Source of the DNA: a virus
IMG/VR virus record: IMGVR_UViG_3300045454_000125
Coordinates: 1 to 40,173 of that record
Length of the DNA stretch: 40,173 nucleotides
Direction: 5' to 3' (one strand)
The notes beneath the pieces were generated by a model. That model saw only the letters and a list, made by a program, of their open reading frames with translations, made no database searches and had not been told where the DNA came from. Shown here piece by piece: positions 1 to 7,604 of the stretch. Both the position numbers and the translations under genes were made by a program. The first letter of the stretch is position 1; each line of letters begins with the position of its first letter.

Positions 1-210
1 ATGCGAGTTGTTCACTTCGTCGGGTTCAAGGATGACCGCTATTGGAGCGCCGTGAAGGCGTTTGGGCCTCCGCACTACATTCATCGCGGCTGGGATTTGC
101 GCGCTCGTCGTGAGCTTGACGACGGGGATCTTGTCGTGTTCGCAGATGGGCCGCATGATCAGGAGCCGAGAGTGAAGAGCTACAATGATCTGACGGAACC
201 TAGTGCCTAA
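1..210 (+). CDS. small hypothetical phage protein (69 aa)
   Basis: Unrecognised soluble protein, rich in charged and aromatic residues, with no membrane segment. It opens exactly at base 1, so its ribosome binding site cannot be seen and the true start could lie further upstream. It is the first of four small + strand genes that end against the leftward late operon. The TAA is followed by 36 bases before the next gene, whose own GGAG sits upstream. It resembles the small accessory genes at the other end of the window. Confidence 0.65.
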   Translation: MRVVHFVGFKDDRYWSAVKAFGPPHYIHRGWDLRARRELDDGDLVVFADGPHDQEPRVKSYNDLTEPSA

Positions 211-246
211 CCCCTTCCAACGTTCCCGCCATAACGGAGAGAGATG

Positions 247-504
247 ATGAGTGAGATAACACATGAGGAAGCGCTGGAAATCGCCATTGAATACGGCGCT
301 GGATCGGCGCGTGATCTTGAACACATGATGCGGGAATATATGAAGGCTCGCGGGCTGGTGATGATGCCACGGACTGCACCGTTTAAAATGCTGAACACAG
401 TCTATGAACGCGCACAAAACCGCGAGTTTGAGGCGGGAGACTGGTCGGAGACGTACGAAGCGTTTGTCGCCGCCGCTCCTGACCCGTTCGCCCCATCCCC
501 CTAA
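247..504 (+). CDS. small hypothetical phage protein (85 aa)
   Basis: Unrecognised, mostly helical and acidic; no membrane segment. Two adjacent ATGs occur at 244 and 247. The GGAG at 236-239 is four bases from the first and seven from the second, so 247 is preferred. It ends 16 bases before the next start and probably shares a transcript with its neighbours. Confidence 0.7.
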   Translation: MSEITHEEALEIAIEYGAGSARDLEHMMREYMKARGLVMMPRTAPFKMLNTVYERAQNREFEAGDWSETYEAFVAAAPDPFAPSP

Positions 505-520
505 CGCATGGAGAGAGAGA

Positions 521-871
521 ATGAGCGATACAGTAGAGGCAGTGGCGAAGGCGATAGAAACAGCGCTCGTGAGCGGGAGTGCATCTGTAGGGGATGAGCG
601 CATGAGAGAGATCGCCCGCGCCGCTATTGATGCGTATGAGGCCGCGAAGAAGAAGGCCGAAGAGCCTTACGTGACGCGCGTTGAGAAAGGCGTGACGTAC
701 TGGTCAAACGGCCTATGCTCACAGGATAGGCCTAAGGAAATCAACTACAGCCCGGATTGGGTGGGGGAGACAAGCATCCACACTGCCCTTGATGGCACGC
801 GGTATAAAGCAACGTGGCTCGATTTTGACAAGGCAGGCGGTCCAAAGCTCAAGATTGAGAAGCTGCCATGA
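521..871 (+). CDS. small hypothetical phage protein (116 aa)
   Basis: Unrecognised. Residues 1-45 are helical (TVEAVAKAIETAL ... MREIARAAIDAYEAAKK), a pattern common at the start of small phage accessory proteins; the rest looks like a small beta-rich domain with several Trp and Tyr. The open frame extends back to 404, but GGAGAGAGAGA directly before 521 fixes this start. Its stop overlaps the next gene as ATGA. Confidence 0.75.
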   Translation: MSDTVEAVAKAIETALVSGSASVGDERMREIARAAIDAYEAAKKKAEEPYVTRVEKGVTYWSNGLCSQDRPKEINYSPDWVGETSIHTALDGTRYKATWLDFDKAGGPKLKIEKLP

Positions 872-978
872 ACACCCTCACAGCTCGTCTCGCCACTCTA
901 TCGGCTATAGCTATGGTGATTGGTGTGTTGGCTTGGGAGGGGGTAAAGTGGGCATCTAGTCTGATGCCCTCCTGGTAG
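868..978 (+). CDS. 36-aa single-pass membrane peptide
   Basis: A very short frame coupled by ATGA to the upstream gene. It reads as a short polar start, a hydrophobic stretch (ARLATLSAIAMVIGVLAW) and a short tail ending in Trp. One membrane helix is likely. The last 23 bases overlap tail to tail with the minus-strand gene at 956-1273. Function unknown; a lysis-related or superinfection-related role is only a guess. Confidence 0.5.
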   Translation: MNTLTARLATLSAIAMVIGVLAWEGVKWASSLMPSW

Positions 979-1273
979 GCCGTGGCTTGCTGTGCGCCTC
1001 GTGCATCGTATCAATGCGGGTGGCTAAGTGCCTTACGTCGTCTCTGATGCCTGAAACCGCTCCAAGGATCTCGTCCTTGATCTCCTTCATCCCTGACTTC
1101 GTGGAGTAAGTCTCGGAGACGTGCAGCTTGTAGGCGGCAAGATCCCGTTCTACGCTGTCGCCCTTGTTTCTGGCGTCGTTTATCTTGCCTTCGACCTTCC
1201 ACCATATACCAAGGATGAAGGTCAGTAAACCGACGATTGGCGCAATGTAGGTTACCCAGTTCTCGCTGTTCAT
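956..1273 (-). CDS. small membrane protein with coiled-coil tail
   Basis: A 105-aa protein with one N-terminal membrane helix at about residues 7-25 (TYIAPIVGLLTFILGIWW), then a charged helical region and a basic tail. The shape recalls XhlA-like or other lysis-accessory proteins, but the family is not certain. The start at 1273 is chosen because it overlaps the upstream stop as ATGA and has GAGGT just before it; the frame could extend to 1291. It is the last gene of the leftward late transcript and closes the lysis end of the genome. Confidence 0.7.
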   Translation of the reverse strand: MNSENWVTYIAPIVGLLTFILGIWWKVEGKINDARNKGDSVERDLAAYKLHVSETYSTKSGMKEIKDEILGAVSGIRDDVRHLATRIDTMHEAHSKPRPTRRASD

Positions 1274-2295
1274 GCCAGACCTCGCTTCCATGCGAGGTAA
1301 GCCGCGCCTTCTTCAATATCGGCAAAGCACATTGGAACGACGCGCTGGGCATCCTTTGCGGGATCTACCACAAGCAGAACAGACGAACCCTGCTGATGTT
1401 CCGCAAAGTTGTTGTAAAGAGCATAGCTGTCGAAAAATTTGTAGCCGCGAAGCTGGACGAGCCAAGTAGAGTGGCGGCGCTCGGCAATCTCCAGATCCTC
1501 AAGACCGTAGTTATGAGTGTGGCCCGTCAGGTAGGCGTCGGCCAATTCGCCAAGCTTTGCAGCCTTGAGAGTGGCGTGGAGGTTATTCCACATGGATGAG
1601 CCTTTACGCCCATGCGATGCGTCAATCCTGCATGTCGTGCCGCTCGGATGCACAAGCTCAAACTGCGCTTTCCAGTCGATGACCGGGATGCTGCGCTCGG
1701 CAAGGCGCTTGTGGAAGTCCGCCCCTTCATTCCATACGTCATGGTTCCCTAGTACCCAGCAAAGCCACCGGACGCCGCTGTCCCACATGAACCATTCGAC
1801 CAGCCTGCGGCCTGTGTTCCGGCTTGTCTCCTGATTGGCGTAAAGCCGCTCAAGACGCCCGACCCAGTTGTTCGAAGTGTCTCCGATGTTGACGCCGTAG
1901 ATCCCCGGCTGCGCGGCAATCTTCAGGTGCTTGCGAAGGAGGGGAATGTTTGCGCCGTCATCGTCCAGATGCGCGTCACCGAACGCCAGGATGCCATAGG
2001 GCTTGGTTTCATTGACCTTGATCTTGAACCAGTCGCGGGCGGCGTGGGCCTTGGCCTTGCGTTCGAAGTGCTTGGCCTTGCGTGCCAAAAGATCTTCGAT
2101 AGACTCCTCTTCGTCGCCATCTATCACAAACGACGGCATCTCAAGAGCCGGCGTCTTTTCGGCCCTCATGAGACGGCCCTGGAGCGTTGTTCTTGCAATG
2201 CCGGTGGCTCTGGCTGCGGCTGAGATGCTGCCGTATTGCTCGACAAGGCGGGCGGCTTCTTCGATCACGTCTTGGGAAAGCTGCGGCTGGGCCAT
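1270..2295 (-). CDS. metallophosphoesterase with N-terminal helix-turn-helix
   Basis: A calcineurin-like phosphoesterase of 341 aa. Metal-binding motifs are in order: GDAHLD at 106-111, GDTSNN at 138-143, GNHD at 183-186, a His in ASHGR near 228, and GHTH at 258-261. Residues about 5-45 form a helix-turn-helix with the pattern SISAAARATGIARTTLQGRL, as in DNA-binding proteins. The family hydrolyses phosphodiesters or phosphomonoesters (nucleic acid, cyclic nucleotide or protein phosphate); the substrate here is unknown. The HTH suggests action on DNA. It lies between the DUF3310 gene (stop directly adjacent) and the last membrane protein (ATGA overlap), so it is expressed late. Confidence 0.85.
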   Translation of the reverse strand: MAQPQLSQDVIEEAARLVEQYGSISAAARATGIARTTLQGRLMRAEKTPALEMPSFVIDGDEEESIEDLLARKAKHFERKAKAHAARDWFKIKVNETKPYGILAFGDAHLDDDGANIPLLRKHLKIAAQPGIYGVNIGDTSNNWVGRLERLYANQETSRNTGRRLVEWFMWDSGVRWLCWVLGNHDVWNEGADFHKRLAERSIPVIDWKAQFELVHPSGTTCRIDASHGRKGSSMWNNLHATLKAAKLGELADAYLTGHTHNYGLEDLEIAERRHSTWLVQLRGYKFFDSYALYNNFAEHQQGSSVLLVVDPAKDAQRVVPMCFADIEEGAAYLAWKRGLA

Positions 2296-2514
2296 TCACG
2301 TCTCCAGTTCGGCGAGGAGGCGGTTCTGATACCAAACAGCCTTATTGAGATCTTGGGCAGTGTTGCCCTTGTTGCGGCAGCGCCACAGGTACTTGGCAGC
2401 GTTGCCGCGAAGGTATCCAAGATACTCCTCACGGCTCAACATGGCCTTGATTGCGTCTATGCACTCGATACCGTTTCCGGCGTAGTGCGGCGGTGAGTTG
2501 ACGTAATCCGTCAT
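2296..2514 (-). CDS. DUF3310 family protein
   Basis: A 72-aa protein matching DUF3310: NSPPHYAGNGIECIDAI at the start and GNAAKYLWRCRNKGN in the middle are the family's typical blocks. DUF3310 proteins are widespread in phages and sometimes annotated as nucleotide kinases, but their activity is not well established. The TGA is directly followed by the ATG of the HTH-phosphoesterase, so the two are translationally linked. Being placed among lysis genes is somewhat unusual, as DUF3310 is often near replication genes. Confidence 0.85.
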   Translation of the reverse strand: MTDYVNSPPHYAGNGIECIDAIKAMLSREEYLGYLRGNAAKYLWRCRNKGNTAQDLNKAVWYQNRLLAELET

Positions 2515-2537
2515 GCTGGCCTCACAGAGTTCAGGGC

Positions 2538-2726
2538 TTAGGGCTTTACGCCGCAGAGCGCGGCAAGCTTTTCGTTCTCGGCAAGGATCTGCCGCCGGGT
2601 TTCCGTCGTGAGGTTATCCTCAACACTCGGGCGGATGGCGCGGGCTACCTCGCAGTAGCTACCGCTTGTCGCGCAACCACTTAGAAAGGCGCTGGTCAAT
2701 GTCAGGATCGCTGCTTTTGCGTACAT
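2538..2726 (-). CDS. o-spanin (Rz1-like outer-membrane lipoprotein)
   Basis: A 62-aa lipoprotein. The N-terminus MYAKAAILTLTSAF is followed by LSGC, a lipobox with the lipidated Cys at residue 18; the mature part is about 45 aa. Its first 68 bases overlap the i-spanin gene in another frame, the classic Rz/Rz1 overlapping arrangement. In that family the outer-membrane lipoprotein pairs with an inner-membrane spanin to disrupt the outer membrane at the last step of lysis. The frame is open back to 2852, but the ATG at 2726 with AAGG upstream gives the signal peptide. Low Pro content is atypical for Rz1. Confidence 0.8.
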   Translation of the reverse strand: MYAKAAILTLTSAFLSGCATSGSYCEVARAIRPSVEDNLTTETRRQILAENEKLAALCGVKP

Positions 2727-2898
2727 CGTCTTCGACCTTCCTTGCGGTTTTCGCGGCTTTGGCGTCTGCCTCGGCTTGTTTCTGCTTGGCGGCTTGTGAG
2801 CCTTCACGACGGCCATAGAGGAAGGCCCCGGCAACAATGGCGATGAGCGCACCAGCGGCAGAGAGCCAGCCGGAGAACTTGCTTAAGAGCCACGTCAT
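2659..2898 (-). CDS. i-spanin (Rz-like inner-membrane protein)
   Basis: A 79-aa protein with one N-terminal membrane helix (about 10-28, WLSAAGALIAIVAGAFLYG) and a long charged helix rich in Ala, Lys and Glu, likely a periplasmic coiled coil. This is the Rz topology. It starts by ATGA overlap with the holin-like gene, and the o-spanin begins inside its 3' part. It completes the cassette endolysin, holin, i-spanin, o-spanin. Confidence 0.8.
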   Translation of the reverse strand: MTWLLSKFSGWLSAAGALIAIVAGAFLYGRREGSQAAKQKQAEADAKAAKTARKVEDDVRKSSDPDIDQRLSKWLRDKR

Positions 2899-3086
2899 GT
2901 TTTGCCGCCTTTTGCCTTGGCAATCCCGTAAGCGGCTTCCGTGAGAAGGCCGATCACGGTTCCTAGCGCCATGATCAAGTCAGGGTCAGTGCCGATCTGG
3001 TCGGCAAGCTCAGGAGAGAGATAGCCAGCCGTGACAATAGCGGCGGCGATATAGCGGAGCAGGATGCGTGCGATGACCATGCTCAT
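2895..3086 (-). CDS. holin-like membrane protein
   Basis: A 63-aa protein with two hydrophobic helices (about 5-22, and 38-56 MALGTVIGLLTEAAYGIAK) separated by a polar turn, and a basic C-terminus. Size, topology and position between endolysin and spanin argue for a holin that forms the inner-membrane lesion. No family signature is recognised. Both ends overlap neighbours as ATGA. Confidence 0.7.
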   Translation of the reverse strand: MSMVIARILLRYIAAAIVTAGYLSPELADQIGTDPDLIMALGTVIGLLTEAAYGIAKAKGGKT

Positions 3087-3712
3087 TTGCGGCCTCCAAA
3101 GAGCTTTACGATGATGTTGAGTAGGGCGACGATCCAGCCGCCAGAAGGCACCGCCTGCTTAGGGCCGGGATCATCAACCACAATGGCTTTGACGGGGGCT
3201 TGGGACGCCATGGCGAGAGCTTCCTTGCGGACGCCAGCAACGCGGCTCGACCAGCCTTTGCCGAAGGTCTTCCACGTGGGGAGCTTCTTCAGGAACGCCA
3301 GCCTGTCATCACAGAGAGAGTTGATCACCTGAGCGGGGTTTGCGGCAGCGATGGCCTTGAGAGTGGCGGGGCCGATCTTGCCGTCCTGAGACGCACCTAC
3401 GACCGCTTGAACGTATTTGGCAGCGCGGGACGGCCCAGAGTTCACGGCGAAGTCGAACACAGCATAATCAACGCCATCTGGCAGATCGTCGCCCTTCACA
3501 ACGTCCCAGTAGTGGCGTCGGTAGACCTCGGCCAATTGGGCGTCAGTAATCTTGCGGAGATCTTCCTTGGTCCCTTTCGGGTTCACGTACTGGCGATAAG
3601 TGCCAATGGTAACGCCTTTCATGGTAGCGCCACCCGGATCTTTCGGATGGTCGGCCCATCCGCCTTCATGCTGCAAGACGAGCTTAAGCGCCCGCGAGAA
3701 ATTGCGGTCCAT
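3083..3712 (-). CDS. endolysin, glycosyl hydrolase family 108 type
   Basis: A 209-aa N-acetylmuramidase-type endolysin. The GH108 catalytic motif is seen as LQHEGGWADHPKDPGGATMKG, with the presumed catalytic Glu at residue 16. The middle part (DYAVFDFAVNSGPSRAAKYVQAVVGASQDG) fits the peptidoglycan-binding second half of this family. An extra hydrophobic C-terminus (GGWIVALLNIIVKLFGG) could associate with the membrane, which is unusual. No signal peptide, so release depends on the holin. The start has AAGGAC seven bases upstream. Confidence 0.9.
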   Translation of the reverse strand: MDRNFSRALKLVLQHEGGWADHPKDPGGATMKGVTIGTYRQYVNPKGTKEDLRKITDAQLAEVYRRHYWDVVKGDDLPDGVDYAVFDFAVNSGPSRAAKYVQAVVGASQDGKIGPATLKAIAAANPAQVINSLCDDRLAFLKKLPTWKTFGKGWSSRVAGVRKEALAMASQAPVKAIVVDDPGPKQAVPSGGWIVALLNIIVKLFGGRK

Positions 3713-3740
3713 TGGTGATGTCCTTGATGTTGGGGAGAGT

Positions 3741-3760
3741 GGCGGCTATGCCTCGCCGCC
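3741..3760 (-). terminator. hairpin between fibre-like gene and lysis cassette
   Basis: Six-base stem GGCGGC/GCCGCC with an eight-base loop, lying in the 58-base gap between the fibre-like gene and the endolysin. There is no T-run behind it on either strand, so termination would be partial at most. It may instead be an RNA processing or stability element. Confidence 0.3.
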
Positions 3761-3770
3761 TAAGGGGCTG

Positions 3771-4931
3771 TTACCAGCTAGACAGAGCTGCACGCTTCCA
3801 AGTGTTGGCAGCAACGCAGACATATGTGTAGTTCTCATCCCACGCCTGTTCGCCAGCGGAACAGGTCGAAGTCGAGGAAGCTGGAGGGTTCTTTGACAGG
3901 ACAAGGTTGCCACGTGCATTGAAGCGAGCGCTTTCGACAAGAGCCTGTCCTGATGCAGACGCAGTGGGCAGCCGAGAGAAAACAATGCCTCCGGCAAGAT
4001 CCCCGCTGATCACAGAGCCGGACTTGCCACGAGTGGTGAAGGTGTTCCCAGTCGGGTCTGCTTCGGCACTGAAAGCCAAGAACGGCGTGCCGCTGGAATA
4101 GGTCGCGCCGATGGTGCTGCCGTATCCGTTGGTGTCAAAATGGCCAAACTCGAAAGAGTTGCCCGCCATACGGGAAGACATCGCTGTCAGGCTTTGGCTT
4201 AGATTGCGCCCAAACAGCGACTTATCGCCGTTATAGAAACGACCCGCTGCCCCATAGAACGACCAATTGGAATTGACCCCTCCGGATGCACGAGCGTAAA
4301 CCGCGATATTGTCGGTGATAGTGCTTTGTAGAGGGGCTGATACAAATTCGCCTGCCCTCGCGTCGAGGATAGTCGCGCCGGGGCTATCCCCTAGAATAAT
4401 GCCTTTCACGCCAACCGACTTATTAACCTTCGCGGTTGGGGGCGAGAAGAAAGCCCCGTCACCTTGGAAACCTGCCACACCCTTCAAACCATTCTGCTCG
4501 CCCAGGGTGCCGGCGTGAGTAAGCCCGTGAGCATTGACTGATGTCGCCCATCCGATGACACCGACACGGCTGCCGTTGTCCACAGACCCAGCCGGAATGG
4601 AATGGTATGCGTTCGCCGCTGAAACCGCCCAAGAGTGATTGTCAGTCGTACCAGCCGTTGACGTGTTGCGGGCCTCGAACAGGCCGCAGTCATTGTTATT
4701 GTACGGGGCGACGGGAGTGCCGGTCCAGTAGCAAACGGCTCGAAGGCCAAACTGAAAATCGGTGTTGAGGATCTGTAGGAATGTCCGATCATGCGGAAAC
4801 ATCACGTTGCCGCTGGCAATCCTGATCGGCTTCTGTTCGGCGATGATATCGACGGAGCCATTGACGTTAGTGTCTGCTGCATTCACGGGCCAAGCAACAA
4901 GTGCGGCCAATAGCAGGAGAATTTTTTTCAT
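3771..4931 (-). CDS. secreted fibre-like protein with signal peptide
   Basis: A 386-aa protein. Residues 1-18 (MKKILLLLAALVAWPVNA) are a clear Sec signal peptide with an AxA-like cleavage site. The rest is Gly, Ser, Thr and Asn rich and beta-like. The C-terminus, with STCSAGEQAWDENYTYVCV then a Trp-Lys-Arg block, is a type often seen at the end of phage tail fibre or virion proteins. AAGGATC before the ATG at 4931 supports this start over the longer frame to 5048. It follows the tail fibre gene by 16 bases. A virion fibre with a signal peptide is odd; it could be an exported lysogenic or lysis-stage surface protein. Confidence 0.75.
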   Translation of the reverse strand: MKKILLLLAALVAWPVNAADTNVNGSVDIIAEQKPIRIASGNVMFPHDRTFLQILNTDFQFGLRAVCYWTGTPVAPYNNNDCGLFEARNTSTAGTTDNHSWAVSAANAYHSIPAGSVDNGSRVGVIGWATSVNAHGLTHAGTLGEQNGLKGVAGFQGDGAFFSPPTAKVNKSVGVKGIILGDSPGATILDARAGEFVSAPLQSTITDNIAVYARASGGVNSNWSFYGAAGRFYNGDKSLFGRNLSQSLTAMSSRMAGNSFEFGHFDTNGYGSTIGATYSSGTPFLAFSAEADPTGNTFTTRGKSGSVISGDLAGGIVFSRLPTASASGQALVESARFNARGNLVLSKNPPASSTSTCSAGEQAWDENYTYVCVAANTWKRAALSSW

Positions 4932-4947
4932 GTAAGATCCTTTTGAG

Positions 4948-6015
4948 TTAGTACCATCTGCCAACTGCTGTGACTGCAATAGTGCGCGCTGCCGCCGAGG
5001 TGAAACAATAGCCCTTAACGAGTATGCTAGTTGAGCTATAAGACCCACAGCTAACCCAGACCGCCGTCCCTACGCTATCCGAACCATAGGCCGACAACGC
5101 CTGCCCTGAAGCAAAAGCGACGGGGAATGTCCATGTCGTGTCAGCGGTTGCGAAGATCGCACCAGCCGCCACGTTCAGTGCTCCTGTAGTTATCGTGTGC
5201 TGGCAGATTTGCAGACCGTTGGGGAAGCGTATCCAGCTTCCGTTCGCATTGCTACCATACTGCACAAGTGCATATTCATAATTCACACATCGCCAGTTGC
5301 CGGAACCTTCGGAGATAAATTCCGCGACATCGCCGGCTACGGTCGTAATGTTGGCAGCACCCGGAAGGATGAGCGACGTAGCATTGTAGGTGAGCGTCAA
5401 CGCGCCGGCAAAGCGAACCCTGCGGAACGTACCAGCGGCGACAGTGCCGAGGCCGGTGATAGTCGTGGTGCCGGTAACGCGGACGTTCTGCGATGCAGCA
5501 GCACCGATGTCCGTTGTCGTGGCAGACGCGATGTCAACCCAATTCTCAGAAGCGCGAGTGTAGTTCGTGCAGCGCCAGTCACCTGTTGCGTACTCAACAA
5601 ACTCGGCCTCATCACCGGCAGCCGTCACGATATTTGCACCGCCTGGGAGTATTAGATCCGTGGCATGATGCGTGAGTGTCAGGCTTGCATCGAAATGCAG
5701 CTTGACGACCGTGCCAGCGCCCTTCGTGGCAATCGCAGTAATCGTGGTCGTGCCGGTGATGTCGAAGTAATTGCCGTCATCGCCAAGCGTGAGCGTGGAG
5801 GCACTAGCAACGTCTGCACCCTTGGCCCATTTCTGGATTTTAGTGTAGGTGTTGACCGTCGATAGGACAGGAACGCCAGACTTTACCTGAGCCATGACCT
5901 CGCGAATGGCGTTATTGATGTTGCCAGCAGGACAATTTTCGTTGATGTCCAAGCCGCCAACGTCGGTGTTATTCGCTGCCGTGGTGTCCCAATCGGCTAC
6001 AGAGTTTTTTGCCAT
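4948..6015 (-). CDS. tail fibre protein with two internal repeats
   Basis: A 355-aa fibre-type protein. Residues about 71-152 and 164-246 are diverged copies of one unit: both contain TGTTTIT, an LTLT block, a (D/S)LILPG(G/A)ANI block, an AGD(E/V)AEF block and a final WRC-NY. This repeat is common in phage tail proteins. The region after 250 (NGSWIRFPNGLQICQH) resembles fibre-tip domains that meet the host receptor. The N-terminus (residues 1-60, ending in TYTKIQKW) is the usual attachment part. Expected role: host recognition at the tail. Confidence 0.85.
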   Translation of the reverse strand: MAKNSVADWDTTAANNTDVGGLDINENCPAGNINNAIREVMAQVKSGVPVLSTVNTYTKIQKWAKGADVASASTLTLGDDGNYFDITGTTTITAIATKGAGTVVKLHFDASLTLTHHATDLILPGGANIVTAAGDEAEFVEYATGDWRCTNYTRASENWVDIASATTTDIGAAASQNVRVTGTTTITGLGTVAAGTFRRVRFAGALTLTYNATSLILPGAANITTVAGDVAEFISEGSGNWRCVNYEYALVQYGSNANGSWIRFPNGLQICQHTITTGALNVAAGAIFATADTTWTFPVAFASGQALSAYGSDSVGTAVWVSCGSYSSTSILVKGYCFTSAAARTIAVTAVGRWY

Positions 6016-6024
6016 GATGGTTCC

Positions 6025-7521
6025 TTACCAAAGACCGCCCTTGCCGGACGAAACTGCCTTGTCAAACTGCTTGGATCTGCCTGCTGCGTCGCGGCCTTCG
6101 CTGCTGAGGCTGTCGCGCCCGTAACCCTTGTTTTCGGAGTTGTTGGATTTCTTCGGAGCGTCGGGGAAGTAAGATTTCGCCCCTAGGTTCCTACCGAAAT
6201 AACCGCCAGCCAAAGCGCCAACAGGGCCGAGAACGGCACCGCCAAGCAGCCCACCAAGAACGCCACCGCCAAGCGTGCGCATTTGAAGGCTCCGCTTCAT
6301 CCTGTCGGCATCTTCGATGGTCATGGATGGCCCAAAGCCTCCGGTCATCGGGCCGTCTGCTGACAGAAGACCGCCACCCATGGCAGGCGAAGCGACAGCC
6401 GGAGACGCACGAGCAGGGGCCGCTGTCGTTACCATCGGGTCCACATAGGCAGGCTGGACGGCTGGCTGGTTGACCGGAGGCAGGCCCATCTTTGCCCGCT
6501 GATCCATGACGTCGAGCTGAAGATTTGCCGCGTCCATGGCGGGCTGCATTCCGGGCATTACAGGGCCTTGGAATGATGCTGGGCCGGCTGCTGCAAGCCT
6601 GTTGGTCTTGGCTGCTGCCTGGACGGACGGCTGCGCGGCTGCGGCTGTGTTGAGGATGCCTTGCGGAGCGGCAAGCTGGGCATTGGAGGCAAGTAGGCCC
6701 TCACGCAGTCCATCAATACCCTGCGGCTGTGTGGTGGCCGTGCCGAAGCGCCCGCTGTCGAACTGCGCAACCTGTGGAGCCTGTGCAGGCTGCGGACGAG
6801 TGGCGCGATTGGCGTCGACCAAATTCTGGTAGTTCATATTGGTCTGGCGACCAAAGCGGCCTTCATCGAAAGCCTGGACTGGTTCAGCACGAGGCCCAAA
6901 CCGCCCCATGTCGAACGATGCAGCTTGAGCGGGCGCAGGATCGCCAAAGCGGCCCATGTCAAAGCTCGCCGCCTCTACCGGAGCGTCAAGCAAGCCCCCG
7001 CGCTGCACGGCTGCCTGTGTGGCAGGAAAGGACGGCTCGCCAAGGAGGCCGCGAGGAGCGGCAGACGGAACGGGAACGTTGTTCTCGTTGATGCCAGCAT
7101 ATTGAGCCGCCGCAACCGGATCTGGACGCCGATAGCCCACTGCGGTCCCGATGGCGCGGTTTTTGGGGTCGGAGAAATAGACATGCCCGCCTGTCCGCGT
7201 TTCCTCGACCAAACCTTTCGGCAGATTGCCCTTGGCCGCTGGCGTTGCGTAGAATGTCGCATTGTGAACCGGGCCGTTTGTGATGACCTCGTTCAAAGCC
7301 TGCTCGGCAAGTCCGCGATAGGCGTTTACACCAGACGGTAGACGCTTGTTGTAGGCGTTGAATTCCCGCTGGTTTTGCACGACCGTTTCGAGCGGAACGC
7401 CAAGCGAACGAGCGCGGTTGACCATCACCGAGGCTATGGCTTTCATGTCCTCGTATCGCTTTTCTGGCGAACCAGAGACGGCTTCCCCTAGAATTACGTC
7501 TGTTACCGACTTTGCGCGCAT
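6025..7521 (-). CDS. virion cell-wall hydrolase / ejection-type protein with FDxGRFG repeats
   Basis: A 498-aa protein. Residues about 1-120 match SleB-type cell wall hydrolases: a Glu near residue 13 in ILGEAV, ASVMVNRARS, and a later GGHVYFSDP. This would locally cut peptidoglycan during DNA entry. Residues 185-262 carry four copies of a short motif: FDMGRFG at 187 and 203, FDEGRFG at 218, FDSGRFG at 254. A disordered Pro/Ala/Gln stretch follows, then a glycine-zipper segment (about 417-441, GGGVLGGLLGGAVLGPVGAL) that could insert in a membrane. The tail ends in GKGGLW. Position among P22-type ejection genes supports delivery with the genome. Confidence 0.75.
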   Translation of the reverse strand: MRAKSVTDVILGEAVSGSPEKRYEDMKAIASVMVNRARSLGVPLETVVQNQREFNAYNKRLPSGVNAYRGLAEQALNEVITNGPVHNATFYATPAAKGNLPKGLVEETRTGGHVYFSDPKNRAIGTAVGYRRPDPVAAAQYAGINENNVPVPSAAPRGLLGEPSFPATQAAVQRGGLLDAPVEAASFDMGRFGDPAPAQAASFDMGRFGPRAEPVQAFDEGRFGRQTNMNYQNLVDANRATRPQPAQAPQVAQFDSGRFGTATTQPQGIDGLREGLLASNAQLAAPQGILNTAAAAQPSVQAAAKTNRLAAAGPASFQGPVMPGMQPAMDAANLQLDVMDQRAKMGLPPVNQPAVQPAYVDPMVTTAAPARASPAVASPAMGGGLLSADGPMTGGFGPSMTIEDADRMKRSLQMRTLGGGVLGGLLGGAVLGPVGALAGGYFGRNLGAKSYFPDAPKKSNNSENKGYGRDSLSSEGRDAAGRSKQFDKAVSSGKGGLW

Positions 7522-7604
7522 TTATTCCCTCGCGGAAATGAGGTATCGTGTCGGTTTCGCAACCAACGGGGATTTCTGAGCGTGGAAGGGTTATTTTGAC
7601 CCGA

